This document shows, one piece after another, positions 45,590 to 54,321 of a stretch of 64,000 nucleotides of DNA (positions within the stretch are counted from its first letter, which is position 1; each line of letters opens with the position of its first letter). The DNA is from Mesorhizobium sp. WSM4313 (GTDB taxonomy: Bacteria > Pseudomonadota > Alphaproteobacteria > Rhizobiales > Rhizobiaceae), in the NCBI RefSeq assembly GCF_002294725.1, contig NZ_NSFT01000013.1:62001-126000 (forward strand). The letters are read 5' to 3'. The position numbers were made by a program, and so were the translations under genes. The notes below the pieces were generated by a model. The model did not search any database. It saw only the letters and a list, made by a program, of their open reading frames with translations, and was not told the DNA's origin.

Positions 45590-46636
45590 CTATGGATCAC
45601 CATCTTCTTCGGCCCTTCTGGACCCCTCCCCCGCGGCCGCCTCTCCGCCCCGGCGGGTCAAGGGCCGGCGCGAGCCGGGCGAAGCTTCACCCTTGAGGCG
45701 ACCGGCGGACATGCGGCAGCTCCCTCCTTCCGCCTCTCCTGCTTCCGCTTTCATTCTCAGATCGGCGTTCCAGTCGTCCGCCACAGGTCGAAGGCGATCG
45801 CCGTCGCAGCCAGCTTCCTCCCCCAGGCCGAGCAGGCGGTCGGCATAGATGTCGCCCTGTTTGTTGTTGTCGGTAGCCGCGACGAGCTCGACACCCGGCT
45901 TGGCGGCAAGCGCGCGGAGCGCCAGATCGGCTGCCGGCGACCAGCCGCCACCGGTGCTGAGATAGAACGTGTCGGCGCGAAAGCCCTCAAGCGCGGCAAG
46001 GCTCATGGCGTCGATCGCGGCTTCTGTCACGCAAAGGCGCAGCGCATCAGGACTGCCCAGGCGGAACAGCACCTTGGCGCCGCCGGTGGCAAAGCCGCGC
46101 CAGTCCGGTCCGCGTTCTTCCCAGCCGGTAACGGTGCCATTGGTATCGGTATGGGCAGCCCACATCGAGCCGTGCGGGCCTTCGCGCAGGGCGCCGGCGC
46201 TGATTGCGGCGCGGACGATGCGGTCGGGAAGATGGCGGGCCTCGGTGAGATAGCGCCAGGTCGCCGATCCGCGCCAGGGCCTGCGCCGTGCGCGCCAGCG
46301 CTCCGGTATCGACAGGTCGGGCGCCCGCTCGCGGCACACCCGCTGCCAGACCGGCTCGGACGGCACGAGCCCGACGAGGCTGGCGACCTCGTTCATGGCT
46401 TCGACGAAGGGCACCTTCTCAAGATATTCGACCAGCCGAAAGACATCGCCTTTGCCGTCGCCGAGCGGGTCGAACCAACCCCTGCCGTCATGGATGACGA
46501 TGATGATCGACGCCTCACGGCGATATTTCATCGCCCTGCGCGTGCTCTCCTTGACGTCGGGGGCGAACCCCGCGCGCTCCAGCACCGCAGCGCAGGGCAC
46601 CTTGTCTTTCAGCCCTTCAAGTTCTGCTTTTTCCAT
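45590..46636 (-). CDS. DUF3991 and Toprim-domain protein (primase-like)
   Basis: 348 residues from ATG 46636. The DUF3991 part covers about 1-150 (RGWFDPLGDGKGDVFRLVEY, then ATWRYLTEARHLPDRIVRAA). The Toprim domain spans about 190-300: RLCVTEAAIDAMSLAALEGF carries the Glu and VELVAATDNNKQGDIYADRL carries Asp of the metal site. Such proteins act in replication or transfer of plasmids, probably as primases. It is the rightmost gene of the mobile block. Confidence 0.85.
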   Translation of the reverse strand: MEKAELEGLKDKVPCAAVLERAGFAPDVKESTRRAMKYRREASIIIVIHDGRGWFDPLGDGKGDVFRLVEYLEKVPFVEAMNEVASLVGLVPSEPVWQRVCRERAPDLSIPERWRARRRPWRGSATWRYLTEARHLPDRIVRAAISAGALREGPHGSMWAAHTDTNGTVTGWEERGPDWRGFATGGAKVLFRLGSPDALRLCVTEAAIDAMSLAALEGFRADTFYLSTGGGWSPAADLALRALAAKPGVELVAATDNNKQGDIYADRLLGLGEEAGCDGDRLRPVADDWNADLRMKAEAGEAEGGSCRMSAGRLKGEASPGSRRPLTRRGGEAAAGEGSRRAEEDGDP

Positions 46637-47467
46637 TTCCGCCCGCGCACCTTTGCAGCGCCTCCCTTCTGTTCGGTCCTCGCCCAAACATTTGGGCAGG
46701 AACAGGAGGCCGCGAAGAGCAAGGCGGGCAAGGGCGCGGCATGCAACGAGATGATAGCGGCGGGTTGCGCCGCGGCGGAGCTTCCCTTGCCGGACTTGGC
46801 GCGCAAGCGGCACGGTGCGCCGCCGTCAGTCTCGGTGACGCTTCCGCCTCCGCGGCCACTGCATCCACCGCGTCGATCTCCATTTCCACAAACGGAGCGA
46901 TTCGGGCGACCTCGCAATAACGGGCAGCGTGGCGTTGCGCGCGAACGCCTGTCCGAAACTCGTAGCATTCTTCGGACTTCCACGCCGAGATACGTCGCGC
47001 CGTCCATGAAAGAGTCTGCTCAAGGGACAGGCAGGCTCCTGTTCGGCCGCAGCTGAGCGCGGTTCGCTTCGATCTGTACGCATGAAACGATTGGCGATTC
47101 ACCTGATCTCAGTCAGGCTGCGGCAGTTTGGTTCGTTATCACAGCTTGCCGGAGATCAGCCTGACGAACGTTCCCCGGCCAAGCCACATGGCAGATGACG
47201 GCTTGGCAGTGAAAGTACGACAAAAGACGCTAAATCCGAAGCTCGTATCGCCTGCACATCAATAAGTTGCACTCGAGGACCCGAAAAACCAAAAGTTGAC
47301 ATAGGTGGCAAGGCAGCATAGGAACTGGTCGTCGATATTGCTGGCTGAGCTTTGGTTATCGCGCGCTTGGCAACGCGCCCTGAACGAACTTTCTTTCAAA
47401 ATCGTCATCTTCAATCGGCAGCGCGTTCGCGTTGCCGTGGTTCAATATTGCTATGAAAGGGTTCATC
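46637..47467. other. Intergenic region with the right edge of the mobile block and the csp leader
   Basis: 830 bases without a convincing gene. The first 400 bases are GC-rich like the block; from about 47100 the sequence becomes AT-richer and leads into the cold-shock gene, whose long 5' untranslated leader is probably within 47300-47467. No direct repeat marking the edge was recognised. Confidence 0.4.
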
Positions 47468-47677
47468 ATGACCACTGGCACAGTTAAATGGTTCAATTCC
47501 ACCAAGGGCTTCGGCTTCATCCAGCCTGACAATGGCGGCGCCGACGCGTTCGTTCATATCTCTGCCGTCGAGCGCGCCGGTATGCGTGAAATCGTTGAGG
47601 GCCAGAAGATTGGCTACGAACTTGAGCGGGACAGCAAGTCAGGCAAGATGTCGGCCGGTAAGCTGCAGGCCGTCTAA
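47468..47677 (+). CDS. Cold-shock protein (CspA family)
   Basis: 69 residues from ATG 47468, with GAAAGGG six bases upstream. The RNA-binding motifs are present: KGFGFIQPD (RNP1) and DAFVHISAVE (RNP2). It binds RNA and single-stranded DNA and melts secondary structure. It is followed by a strong terminator. Confidence 0.95.
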   Translation: MTTGTVKWFNSTKGFGFIQPDNGGADAFVHISAVERAGMREIVEGQKIGYELERDSKSGKMSAGKLQAV

Positions 47678-47740
47678 TCGGATCAGCTTTCCTTTGACCA
47701 CGGATGTACTGGCACTGTGAAAGCATGACACCTAATGGGG

Positions 47741-47767
47741 GTCAGGCAAATCTGCCTGACCTTTTTT
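47741..47767 (+). terminator. Rho-independent terminator of the cold-shock gene
   Basis: GTCAGGCA and TGCCTGAC form an 8-bp stem with a 4-base loop, followed by CTTTTTTA. It lies 64 bases after the stop codon. Confidence 0.92.
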
Positions 47768-47845
47768 AATTTAAGGCGGTATGTGCCCTTCGAACAAACG
47801 GATGTTGGCGGCGGGCCGAAAGCCAAGATGATCGAGGAAATCTCG

Positions 47846-48121
47846 ATGACAAACAAAATGAACGAGCTTCAGACAATTAATACCGCGTGGCAAATCGCAA
47901 TCCAGGAAATTCTCCGATTAGTCGTGCGGGACATCTATAAAACAGGCGACGAGGCGTTATTCCTGTCCCATATCAAGCGCCTCGAAGAAGCTGCGATAGA
48001 CAGCATCTCCACGGACCTAAGGCTCCGAGGGAACGACGAATGGACCGAGGTTCTCGTTAAAGAGAAGGCAAGCAATTTCGTCACCAGCCTTCTAACATCC
48101 TTCACCTTTGATCGCATCTGA
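47846..48121 (+). CDS. Hypothetical protein
   Basis: 91 residues from ATG 47846, preceded by GAGGAAA. Mostly helical and acidic (IAIQEILRLVVRDIYKTGDE, then KEKASNFVTSLLTSFTFDRI). I recognise no family. It has lower GC than its neighbours, which could indicate transfer. Confidence 0.55.
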   Translation: MTNKMNELQTINTAWQIAIQEILRLVVRDIYKTGDEALFLSHIKRLEEAAIDSISTDLRLRGNDEWTEVLVKEKASNFVTSLLTSFTFDRI

Positions 48122-48259
48122 GCCAATCGGTGTTCGGGCTCGGACCCCGGGCGATTACGCGAGCGAGATACGATGATCGCGCGATATCGCGTGGAGGAAT
48201 TTTCGGGGAAAATCGTCCGTTCCTAAATGCCCCAGCGGTCAATCCCGCCGGGGCAGCGC

Positions 48260-48451
48260 CTACTGTTCTTTCACCTCCCCAAGGCGGCCTTCAAGTTCTT
48301 TCATAAAATGGGCTTCGTTGAGCAGGACTTCCCAATCGGTGCCGAAACGTCCAACCAGACCGTGGGCTTGCTCCTCGGTGATGTTTGCTTCTCGGGACAA
48401 CCGGCCGGCCAAGAGATCAAACGCGGCGAGATCTGCCTCGAGCAAAGCCAT
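48260..48451 (-). CDS. Small protein with a DUF3606-like module
   Basis: 63 residues from ATG 48451: LEADLAAFDLLAGRLSREAN then ITEEQAHGLVGRFGTDWEVL. The second stretch follows the same pattern (I-S/T-x-x-Q-A-x-x-L/I-V/I-x-R-x-G-x-D) as the DUF3606 protein at 28781 and the tail of the XRE regulator at 14479. Its start lies within the DUF768 gene, suggesting coupling. Function unknown. Confidence 0.55.
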   Translation of the reverse strand: MALLEADLAAFDLLAGRLSREANITEEQAHGLVGRFGTDWEVLLNEAHFMKELEGRLGEVKEQ

Positions 48452-48653
48452 CGCGGTGCTGCATCGCCGCCGCAATCACTTCAAAGACGCTGCCGACTTC
48501 CTCATAGATCTCGCTTACCGCGATGCCCTCTCGGTCCGCAGCTTCCATCGCTTGGTCGGCTAGATCGTTTATCGCGGCCGGGTCGTTGGTCACCGCATCC
48601 GGCAAATGCTCTGCCATCCATATTTCCAGGAAATTTGCGCCGCGTGTACTCAT
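48417..48653 (-). CDS. DUF768 protein
   Basis: 78 residues starting MSTRGANFLEIWMAEHLPDA, the characteristic opening of the DUF768 family, which I know chiefly from Mesorhizobium. The rest is helical and acidic (AINDLADQAMEAADREGIAV). Function unknown. It is the best single taxonomic marker in this window. Confidence 0.8.
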   Translation of the reverse strand: MSTRGANFLEIWMAEHLPDAVTNDPAAINDLADQAMEAADREGIAVSEIYEEVGSVFEVIAAAMQHRDGFARGRSRRV

Positions 48654-48854
48654 TTTGGCATAAGCAGCCGGCGCATATTAGGTTCCGCTTATCTTCATGC
48701 GACAGCGAGGAGCGCTTCAGACTCAAAACCGTGGCGAAGGGCAGCGGCAACATTGGCGACGGGGGTCTTGGCGAATGGCCTGGGCCGCCCCCTTAAGCTT
48801 CTATTTTCTTTCGATCGATAGGTTCGGCTGAAACATTTGCGGGTCATCCGGTCC

Positions 48855-49085
48855 ATGTCGGTGCATGCCTTCCCAATTAGTCGAGAGCTTCCCGCCATTC
48901 GAATCGTGGCGAACGCAATTGCTCGCCTTCCGAGTGACGAGGCGGCTACGCTCTGGCGCGAAACCGCTACGCATCTGCTTTCAGTCGCGACCGAACGCGG
49001 GCAGGACGCCAACGATGCGCGCGCTGAGGTCCGTCGCTTCTTCGACGCCGTTCAGGCGGCTTTGCTCAGCAGCGTACCCGCCTAG
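48855..49085 (+). CDS. DUF6074-like small protein
   Basis: 76 residues from ATG 48855: HAFPISRELPAIRIVANAIA then ATLWRETATHLLSVATERGQ and a C-terminal AEVRRFFDAVQAALL. The V-F-P start, the central W and the final RRF-x-x-A-V pattern resemble DUF6074 proteins of rhizobia. Function unknown. Confidence 0.6.
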   Translation: MSVHAFPISRELPAIRIVANAIARLPSDEAATLWRETATHLLSVATERGQDANDARAEVRRFFDAVQAALLSSVPA

Positions 49086-49312
49086 CCGAGGCCTCAAACG
49101 GCCCGGCCCGCGACCGGAGAACAAGCCTGCCTTCCGCGATCACACCAAGGGCCGAACTGCAGCGCGCGCAATTCACCATTCATTCATAATATTAGCAGTT
49201 TCTCACGAGTGGGCATGCTGATGCTCCTCAACTGCAACACCAGACTGTCGGCAGGCTGCGGATTCGGGCGGCGGCGAAACAGACACGGGCGGGGGGAGGA
49301 GGACTTACCAAA

Positions 49313-49534
49313 ATGTCGAATAGAGAAATCGGAACATCCCGTTTGCTCGGGATGCGTGTCGCCGATCTGAGAACCAGGATGCGGGACGCCAGGATCACCG
49401 AACATGAGATTAAGATCTTCCAGAAGGTCGCGGCTATCATCGGGCGCGGCGAAGGCTCCCTACGCATCGACGCGGACGATTTGATCGCCGCGTCCTTTCT
49501 TACCGAGACGATGGGCGAACCGACGCTGAACTGA
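49313..49534 (+). CDS. Hypothetical protein
   Basis: 73 residues, ATG 49313 preceded by GGGAGGAGG at good distance. Helical: LLGMRVADLRTRMRDARITE then HEIKIFQKVAAIIGRGEGSL. No family recognised. Confidence 0.6.
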   Translation: MSNREIGTSRLLGMRVADLRTRMRDARITEHEIKIFQKVAAIIGRGEGSLRIDADDLIAASFLTETMGEPTLN

Positions 49535-49684
49535 CAGCTTCAGGTATCCATGGTTTAGAAGCGGAGGCCCCGCGCCATGGTACGCCTTCGGTACGGGCGT
49601 TGCTGTCGGCGTGGGCTTCGCCACCGTCCACGCCTTCGCCGGATAGATCAGAGTGGGCGGTGGACCTGCTTCTCGCCGCCCCTG

Positions 49685-49788
49685 AGTGCCTATCGGTCGT
49701 TGCAGCACCGAGACAGGCCCATCATGCCCGACACTGTAAAAAATCGCGGGGTTCGGAGTGGGGGGAAAGGCGGTAGCGCTCTTCCGAC
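49685..49788. repeat. Direct repeat copy 1 (about 104 bp)
   Basis: The first about 57 bases, from AGTGCCTATCGGTCGTTGCA to CGACACTGTAAAAA, are identical to the copy at 62815-62919; the remainder differs at only a few positions. Same orientation. It is not inside a recognised gene. Confidence 0.9.
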
Positions 49789-50281
49789 GAACGCCCTCCC
49801 CCGCGCGTCGATCAGGTCTGCAACGCTGCGGAATCGGCTTCACCAACTTCCCTTATGATCTCGCGCGACGCTAGTTCCATTCGTCCTCAATTGTGGAACT
49901 GGCCGGCATCCGCTTTGGGGCCGGATGCGGAAGGGCAGCTTCAGGTCTTCGGATGCGCAATAGCGGACGTTTACCGTGGGTGCCTTGAAGGCTCGACTGA
50001 TCCAAAGCCGACGTAGGCGCATTAAATCAGGCGGTTGCTTTCAGCAAGGTGACGCGCCCGCCGCATCGTGCCGTCGGTGTCGGCGATCTTTCGTCTTGCG
50101 GCTTCGTCGCTTCTGATCGTCAGCCGCTTCGATAGACTTTTGCGGCCGCGACGATTGGCTCGATCGTTAGGACCGGAGCATCCGGGGTTTTCAAGTATCG
50201 CAGGCTTATTATCCTTTCAGCCAAAATGAAAGCGAGCGCGGAGCAGCTGTCCGCTCCGGCGAGTTATGCACGGCGACAAGG
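49789..50281. other. Intergenic stretch without a recognised gene
   Basis: About 490 bases downstream of the repeat; only short shadow frames are open. Confidence 0.4.
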
Positions 50282-50473
50282 TTACTTTCGTACGATCCAG
50301 GCAAGCAGTGCCGAATCAAAATCGGAGTTGCCGGTATAGTCGCGGATCAGAAGTGCGGCGTATCCGTGCCATTGATCCTCAGGGATCCGATTTTTGATGA
50401 CCGATGTTCTGAAGGCGTCGCGCAGGATGTTGCAGTCAAAAGTCGAAATCACATCGGCGGAATGATCGTTGTC
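50282..50473 (-). CDS. Small hypothetical protein of rhizobial type
   Basis: 63 residues from GTG 50473 (GGAG upstream): STFDCNILRDAFRTSVIKNR then IPEDQWHGYAALLIRDYTGN and a terminal AWIVRK. The pattern of a helix, an EDQW turn and a final WIV is familiar from short rhizobial proteins. Function unknown. Confidence 0.55.
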   Translation of the reverse strand, partial: DNDHSADVISTFDCNILRDAFRTSVIKNRIPEDQWHGYAALLIRDYTGNSDFDSALLAWIVRK

Positions 50474-50622
50474 CACAATGCGACTCCATCGAGGGCCGGG
50501 AGTATGAAGGACGCTCTCAAGCGCCGGTGCCCATGTTCTGGCCGGCGACAACGGGATTGCCGCCCCGACAGGTGGTTAGCGAATCATTGCGGCGGATTTA
50601 TTCGTTGTTACATCGGTACAAG

Positions 50623-50808
50623 TCAGCGGCCGGCCTCTTCCCGCCGCTTGACGTCTTGATCGTTCAGCCGGCTGACCATCTCGTACGCTTCGCCGGCATT
50701 GATGCCGACCATGATCTTGTGATCGGACTCGGCGGGCTGGCCGGTGAAGACGTCGAAAACGGTCCAGCTGTCCGGACGGTCCATACGAAGCGCGTAGCGG
50801 TTTGCCAT
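50623..50808 (-). CDS. Small hypothetical protein
   Basis: 61 residues, ATG 50808 preceded by AAAGGACGCGGAAT. Compact alpha/beta: SWTVFDVFTGQPAESDHKIM then GINAGEAYEMVSRLNDQDVK. It resembles short rhizobial proteins of unknown function. Confidence 0.6.
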   Translation of the reverse strand: MANRYALRMDRPDSWTVFDVFTGQPAESDHKIMVGINAGEAYEMVSRLNDQDVKRREEAGR

Positions 50809-50847
50809 ATTCCGCGTCCTTTCGTTTTTCGCCCGCCGCCGATCGGT

Positions 50848-51063
50848 TCAGGTCTGCAGAATGAAAAATACCGCCGCCAGGAGAAGGACTGTCCACAGCA
50901 CCACGCCGAGCTTCAAAGCCAGGGGCCCGTGCGCCGAGAGACCTTCTCGCATACGGGCCGCCAGGTTCGTCATATTGCTGGATCTGGCCGAAGCCGCCAC
51001 AATGGCGATCGGCGACTTGACCCCAAGTCTGCCGAACACCGGGAGCAACGTCGGTTCACGCAC
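50848..51063 (-). CDS. Small membrane protein
   Basis: 71 residues from GTG 51063, with AGGAG six bases upstream. One C-terminal membrane helix: LALKLGVVLWTVLLLAAVFF. It lies just downstream of groEL (24 bases) and may be read through from that operon. Function unknown. Confidence 0.5.
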   Translation of the reverse strand: MREPTLLPVFGRLGVKSPIAIVAASARSSNMTNLAARMREGLSAHGPLALKLGVVLWTVLLLAAVFFILQT

Positions 51064-51086
51064 GGCCTTCTCCTGGCGCCAAGGTC

Positions 51087-52721
51087 TCAGTATCCCATTC
51101 CGCCCATGCCGCCGCCGCTAGGTGAAGGTGCGGCATCCTTGGGAGGAATGTCGGTGATCATGGCTTCGGCGGTGATCAAAAGCGCTGCGATCGAGCCGGC
51201 ATCCTGCAGTGCCGTGCGCACCACCTTTGCCGGATCGACGATGCCTGCCTTGATCATGTCGACATATACTTCGTTCTGGGCGTCAAAGCCCTGATTGTGA
51301 TCCTTGCTGTCGGCAAGCTTGCCGACGATGATCGACCCTTCGACGCCGGAATTCTCAGCGATCTGGCGCATCGGCGCTTCGAGCGCCCGGAGCACGATCG
51401 AGATGCCCGCGGTGACATCGGCATTGGCGCTGGTCAGGCCCTTGAGCGCCGACCTGGCGCGCAGCAGCGCCACGCCACCGCCGGGCACGATGCCTTCCTC
51501 GACAGCCGCGCGCGTGGCGTTCAGCGCATCGTCGATACGGTCCTTCTTTTCCTTCACTTCCGACTCCGTGGCACCGCCGACGCGGATCACTGCAACGCCG
51601 CCGGAGAGCTTGGCCAGCCGCTCCTGCAGCTTTTCCTTGTCGTACTCGGAGGTGGTTTCCTCGATCTGGCCCCTGATCTGGGCGACGCGCGCCTGGATGG
51701 TGGCCTTGGTGCCGGCGCCGTCGATGATCGTTGTGGTTTCCTTGTCGATCAGCACGCGCTTGGCGCGACCGAGCATGTCAATGGTGACGTTTTCGAGCTT
51801 GATGCCGAGATCCTCCGAGATCATCTGGCCGGCGGTGAGCACGGCGATATCTTCCAGCATCGCCTTGCGGCGATCGCCGAAGCCCGGCGCCTTGACGGCC
51901 GCGACCTTGAGGCCGCCGCGCAGCTTGTTGACGACCAGCGTGGCCAGCGCCTCGCCTTCGACGTCCTCGGAGATGATCAGCAGCGGCCTACCGCCCTGCA
52001 CCACCGCTTCGAGGATCGGCAGCATCGCCTGCAGATTGCCGAGCTTCTTCTCGTGGATGAGCACATAGGGCTCTTCCAGTTCGACGCGCATCTTGTCGGC
52101 GTTGGTGACGAAATACGGGCTGAGATAGCCGCGGTCGAACTGCATGCCTTCCACGACGTCGAGCTCGGTCTCGGCAGTCTTGGCTTCCTCGACCGTGATG
52201 ACGCCGTCATTGCCGACCTTGTCCATGGCCTTGGCGATCATCTCACCGACGCTGGCATCGCCATTGGCGGCGATGGTCCCGACCTGCGCGATCTCGGCCG
52301 ACGACTTGACCTTCTTGGCCCGCGCCTTGATTTCCTCAACGACGGCGGTGACCGCCTGGTCGATGCCGCGCTTGAGGTCCATCGGGTTCATGCCGGCAGC
52401 GACCAGCTTGGCGCCTTCGCGCAGGATCGAGGCGGCCAGCACCGTGGCGGTGGTCGTGCCGTCACCGGCAAGGTCGTTGGTCTTCGAGGCCACTTCGCGC
52501 ACCATCTGGGCGCCCATGTTCTCGAACTTGTCGGTAAGCTCGACTTCCTTGGCCACCGTCACACCGTCCTTGGTGATGCGGGGCGCGCCATAAGCCTTGT
52601 CGATGATGACGTTGCGGCCCTTGGGGCCGAGCGTCACCTTGACGGCGTTGTTCAGGAGCTCGACGCCGCGCAGCATGCGGTCGCGCGCGTCGGTGGAGAA
52701 TTTGATTTCCTTGGCAGACAT
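51087..52721 (-). CDS. groEL: 60-kDa chaperonin GroEL
   Basis: 544 residues starting MSAKEIKFSTDARDRMLRGV. The nucleotide-binding loop LAGDGTTTATVLA near residue 85 and the conserved apical and equatorial sequence are complete; the C-terminus ends in a short GGMGGMGY tail. It folds proteins with GroES in an ATP-driven cycle. It is cotranscribed with groES 55 bases upstream. Rhizobia usually have several groESL operons; the CIRCE element marks this as an HrcA-controlled one. Confidence 0.98.
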   Translation of the reverse strand: MSAKEIKFSTDARDRMLRGVELLNNAVKVTLGPKGRNVIIDKAYGAPRITKDGVTVAKEVELTDKFENMGAQMVREVASKTNDLAGDGTTTATVLAASILREGAKLVAAGMNPMDLKRGIDQAVTAVVEEIKARAKKVKSSAEIAQVGTIAANGDASVGEMIAKAMDKVGNDGVITVEEAKTAETELDVVEGMQFDRGYLSPYFVTNADKMRVELEEPYVLIHEKKLGNLQAMLPILEAVVQGGRPLLIISEDVEGEALATLVVNKLRGGLKVAAVKAPGFGDRRKAMLEDIAVLTAGQMISEDLGIKLENVTIDMLGRAKRVLIDKETTTIIDGAGTKATIQARVAQIRGQIEETTSEYDKEKLQERLAKLSGGVAVIRVGGATESEVKEKKDRIDDALNATRAAVEEGIVPGGGVALLRARSALKGLTSANADVTAGISIVLRALEAPMRQIAENSGVEGSIIVGKLADSKDHNQGFDAQNEVYVDMIKAGIVDPAKVVRTALQDAGSIAALLITAEAMITDIPPKDAAPSPSGGGMGGMGY

Positions 52722-52776
52722 GATCGTTGATCCCTTCGAAAATTGGAGTGCGCCGTTTGCCGCGAAGCCTGCCCGG

Positions 52777-53115
52777 TCAGGCAGCGTTCTTGACGGCCAC
52801 CGTCTTGTCGACAATGCCGGTCTCGCTCTTGTCGATGATGCCCATGATGTCGGCTTCCTTCATGATCAGAAGGTCCTCGCCATCGATCTTGACCTCGGTG
52901 CCCGACCATTTGCCGAACAGGATGAAGTCGCCGGCTTTCACATCGGGCACGATCAAGGCGCCGCTTTCGTCGCGTGCGCCCGGGCCGGCGGCGATCACTT
53001 CGCCTTCCTGCGGTTTCTCTCTGGCATTGTCGGGAATGATGATGCCGCCCTTGGATTTGGTATCGCCTTCCGCGCGGCGAATGACGACGCGGTCGTGGAG
53101 TGGCCGGAATTTCAT
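52777..53115 (-). CDS. groES: 10-kDa co-chaperonin GroES
   Basis: 112 residues, starting MKFRPLHDRVVIRRAEGDTK. The mobile loop region (EGDTKSKGGIIIPDNAREKP) and the roof and core strands (GDFILFGKWSGTEVKIDGED) are conserved. The C-terminus has about 10 more residues (GIVDKTVAVKNAA) than the shortest homologues. First gene of the groESL operon. Confidence 0.97.
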   Translation of the reverse strand: MKFRPLHDRVVIRRAEGDTKSKGGIIIPDNAREKPQEGEVIAAGPGARDESGALIVPDVKAGDFILFGKWSGTEVKIDGEDLLIMKEADIMGIIDKSETGIVDKTVAVKNAA

Positions 53116-53169
53116 GGGGAACTTCTTTCTGTGGCCGGCATGGGCGGCCGCTGCTTGTGTATAGGCGGG

Positions 53170-53196
53170 TTGGCACTCCATAGATAGGAGTGCCAG
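53170..53196 (-). promoter_or_regulatory. CIRCE element upstream of groES (HrcA operator)
   Basis: TTGGCACTC-N9-GAGTGCCAG. Compared with the consensus TTAGCACTC-N9-GAGTGCTAA, both arms carry the same compensating change, so the inverted repeat is perfect over 8 bp. It lies 55 bases before the groES start, so heat-shock control by HrcA is expected. Confidence 0.93.
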
Positions 53197-53609
53197 AATT
53201 ATTTCTCGCCAATGGCCAAGAATTCGAATGAAATAATTCGAGCCGCACAGAAATTCATCCGCGCTGGTGGCAAACTTTCTGCCGGTTTGAATTTCGCAGG
53301 CGCCCATCTGTTATTTCAAGGGAAAAATAAAAGGCGTCGCGACCTTGTTTGGAACTCAAATGAGGCGCATAGGTGAAATTCGTTGATTTGGTCGAGTTGG
53401 CTTTGTGTCAGAGCCCCGCCATTCACCACTGAATTTTCGAAAACGAGTGCATGCGCCGGTCCGGCGCACATTTCGTTCCGTTCGCATCCCTGGAAATGAC
53501 ATCGACGCTGACCACGGATGTACTGGCAGCGTAGGGCATCATTTCGGTGGTTCGAGTGGGAATGATACGGAAACGCGCAGGCGCGCGTTTCCACTGAAAG
53601 CCGCAACAA
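53197..53609. other. Intergenic stretch upstream of groES
   Basis: 413 bases without a gene I can support. It contains a 20-bp segment (53509-53528) also found at 47695-47714 after the cold-shock gene. Confidence 0.4.
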
Positions 53610-53870
53610 ATGACCAGCCGCACCACACCAACTGTCGTTCGCTTCAAGTCGGCGTTTTCGCTGCCCGGCTTTGATGCACCGCAACCACCCGGGGATTACC
53701 GCGTCGATCATGACGAGGAAGCCCTCGAAGGAGCTTCCCTGATCGCGTGGCGCCGCGTCGCCACCTTCATTCACCTGCCGGCGATCTCCGCAAGCGGTGC
53801 TACGCGGCAGATGGTGCCGATCGAACCGGCATCGCTCAAAGCCGCACTGGAGCAGGACCAGAGACAATGA
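53610..53870 (+). CDS. Hypothetical protein of a small-gene cluster
   Basis: 86 residues: VRFKSAFSLPGFDAPQPPGD then EALEGASLIAWRRVATFIHL. The stop overlaps the next start as ATGA. I remember similar short rhizobial proteins, but no function. Confidence 0.65.
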   Translation: MTSRTTPTVVRFKSAFSLPGFDAPQPPGDYRVDHDEEALEGASLIAWRRVATFIHLPAISASGATRQMVPIEPASLKAALEQDQRQ

Positions 53871-54235
53871 TGAGAACCACAACGATGATGCAACGCAACG
53901 CACGCCCGGTCCGCCGCGAAGCCGCAACGCATCTATTTGCCGTCGGACAGCCTGTCCGGCTGAAGGGCGGCTTCGGCACGTTTCCAAAGACTTCGGAAAT
54001 CTACCGGATCACAGCCAGACTCCCGCCGAGGGAAGATTCGGCGCAATACCGCATCCGCAACGACGGCGAACTTCATGAACGGGTGGCGACGCAAGACAGT
54101 CTCGAACCGGTCGCCACATCGCCGGGTGATACCATAACGCTCATCGAAAGGACGTTTGCACATGGCAAAGGGACAGAAACGCTCGAGCCGGGAAATCAGG
54201 AAGCCGAAGCAGGAAAAGGTCCTGCCCAAGCCTAA
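53867..54235 (+). CDS. Hypothetical protein, small beta domain
   Basis: 122 residues from ATG 53867. The core (THLFAVGQPVRLKGGFGTFP, then YRITARLPPREDSAQYRIRN) looks like a small SH3-like barrel; the last 25 residues overlap the next small gene in another frame. Coupled to the previous gene by a 4-base overlap. Confidence 0.65.
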   Translation: MMRTTTMMQRNARPVRREAATHLFAVGQPVRLKGGFGTFPKTSEIYRITARLPPREDSAQYRIRNDGELHERVATQDSLEPVATSPGDTITLIERTFAHGKGTETLEPGNQEAEAGKGPAQA

Positions 54236-54302
54236 AAGCGTGTTCGGCGCCCAGACCAGACTCGCTAACGTCAGTACCCCTCGCGGCAAAGGCGAGAACT
54301 GA
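54162..54302 (+). CDS. Very small basic protein
   Basis: 46 residues from ATG 54162 (AAGGA upstream): MAKGQKRSSREIRKPKQEKV then a Pro/Lys-rich tail. Strongly basic and disordered. Similar peptides recur in rhizobia. It overlaps the end of the preceding gene by 74 bases. Confidence 0.55.
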   Translation: MAKGQKRSSREIRKPKQEKVLPKPKSVFGAQTRLANVSTPRGKGEN

Positions 54303-54321
54303 CACGGCGAGACGGATGACG

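Noticed and set aside
46609..47102. Minus-strand open frames upstream of the Toprim gene
   Set aside because: Cys/Arg/Pro-rich with no family features and no consistent start; treated as non-coding.
49460..49846. Possible minus-strand gene covering the first direct repeat
   Set aside because: Pro/Arg-rich, no domain, and the second repeat copy does not preserve the same frame.
51297..52730. 477-codon plus-strand frame opposite groEL
   Set aside because: Antisense shadow of a certain housekeeping gene.
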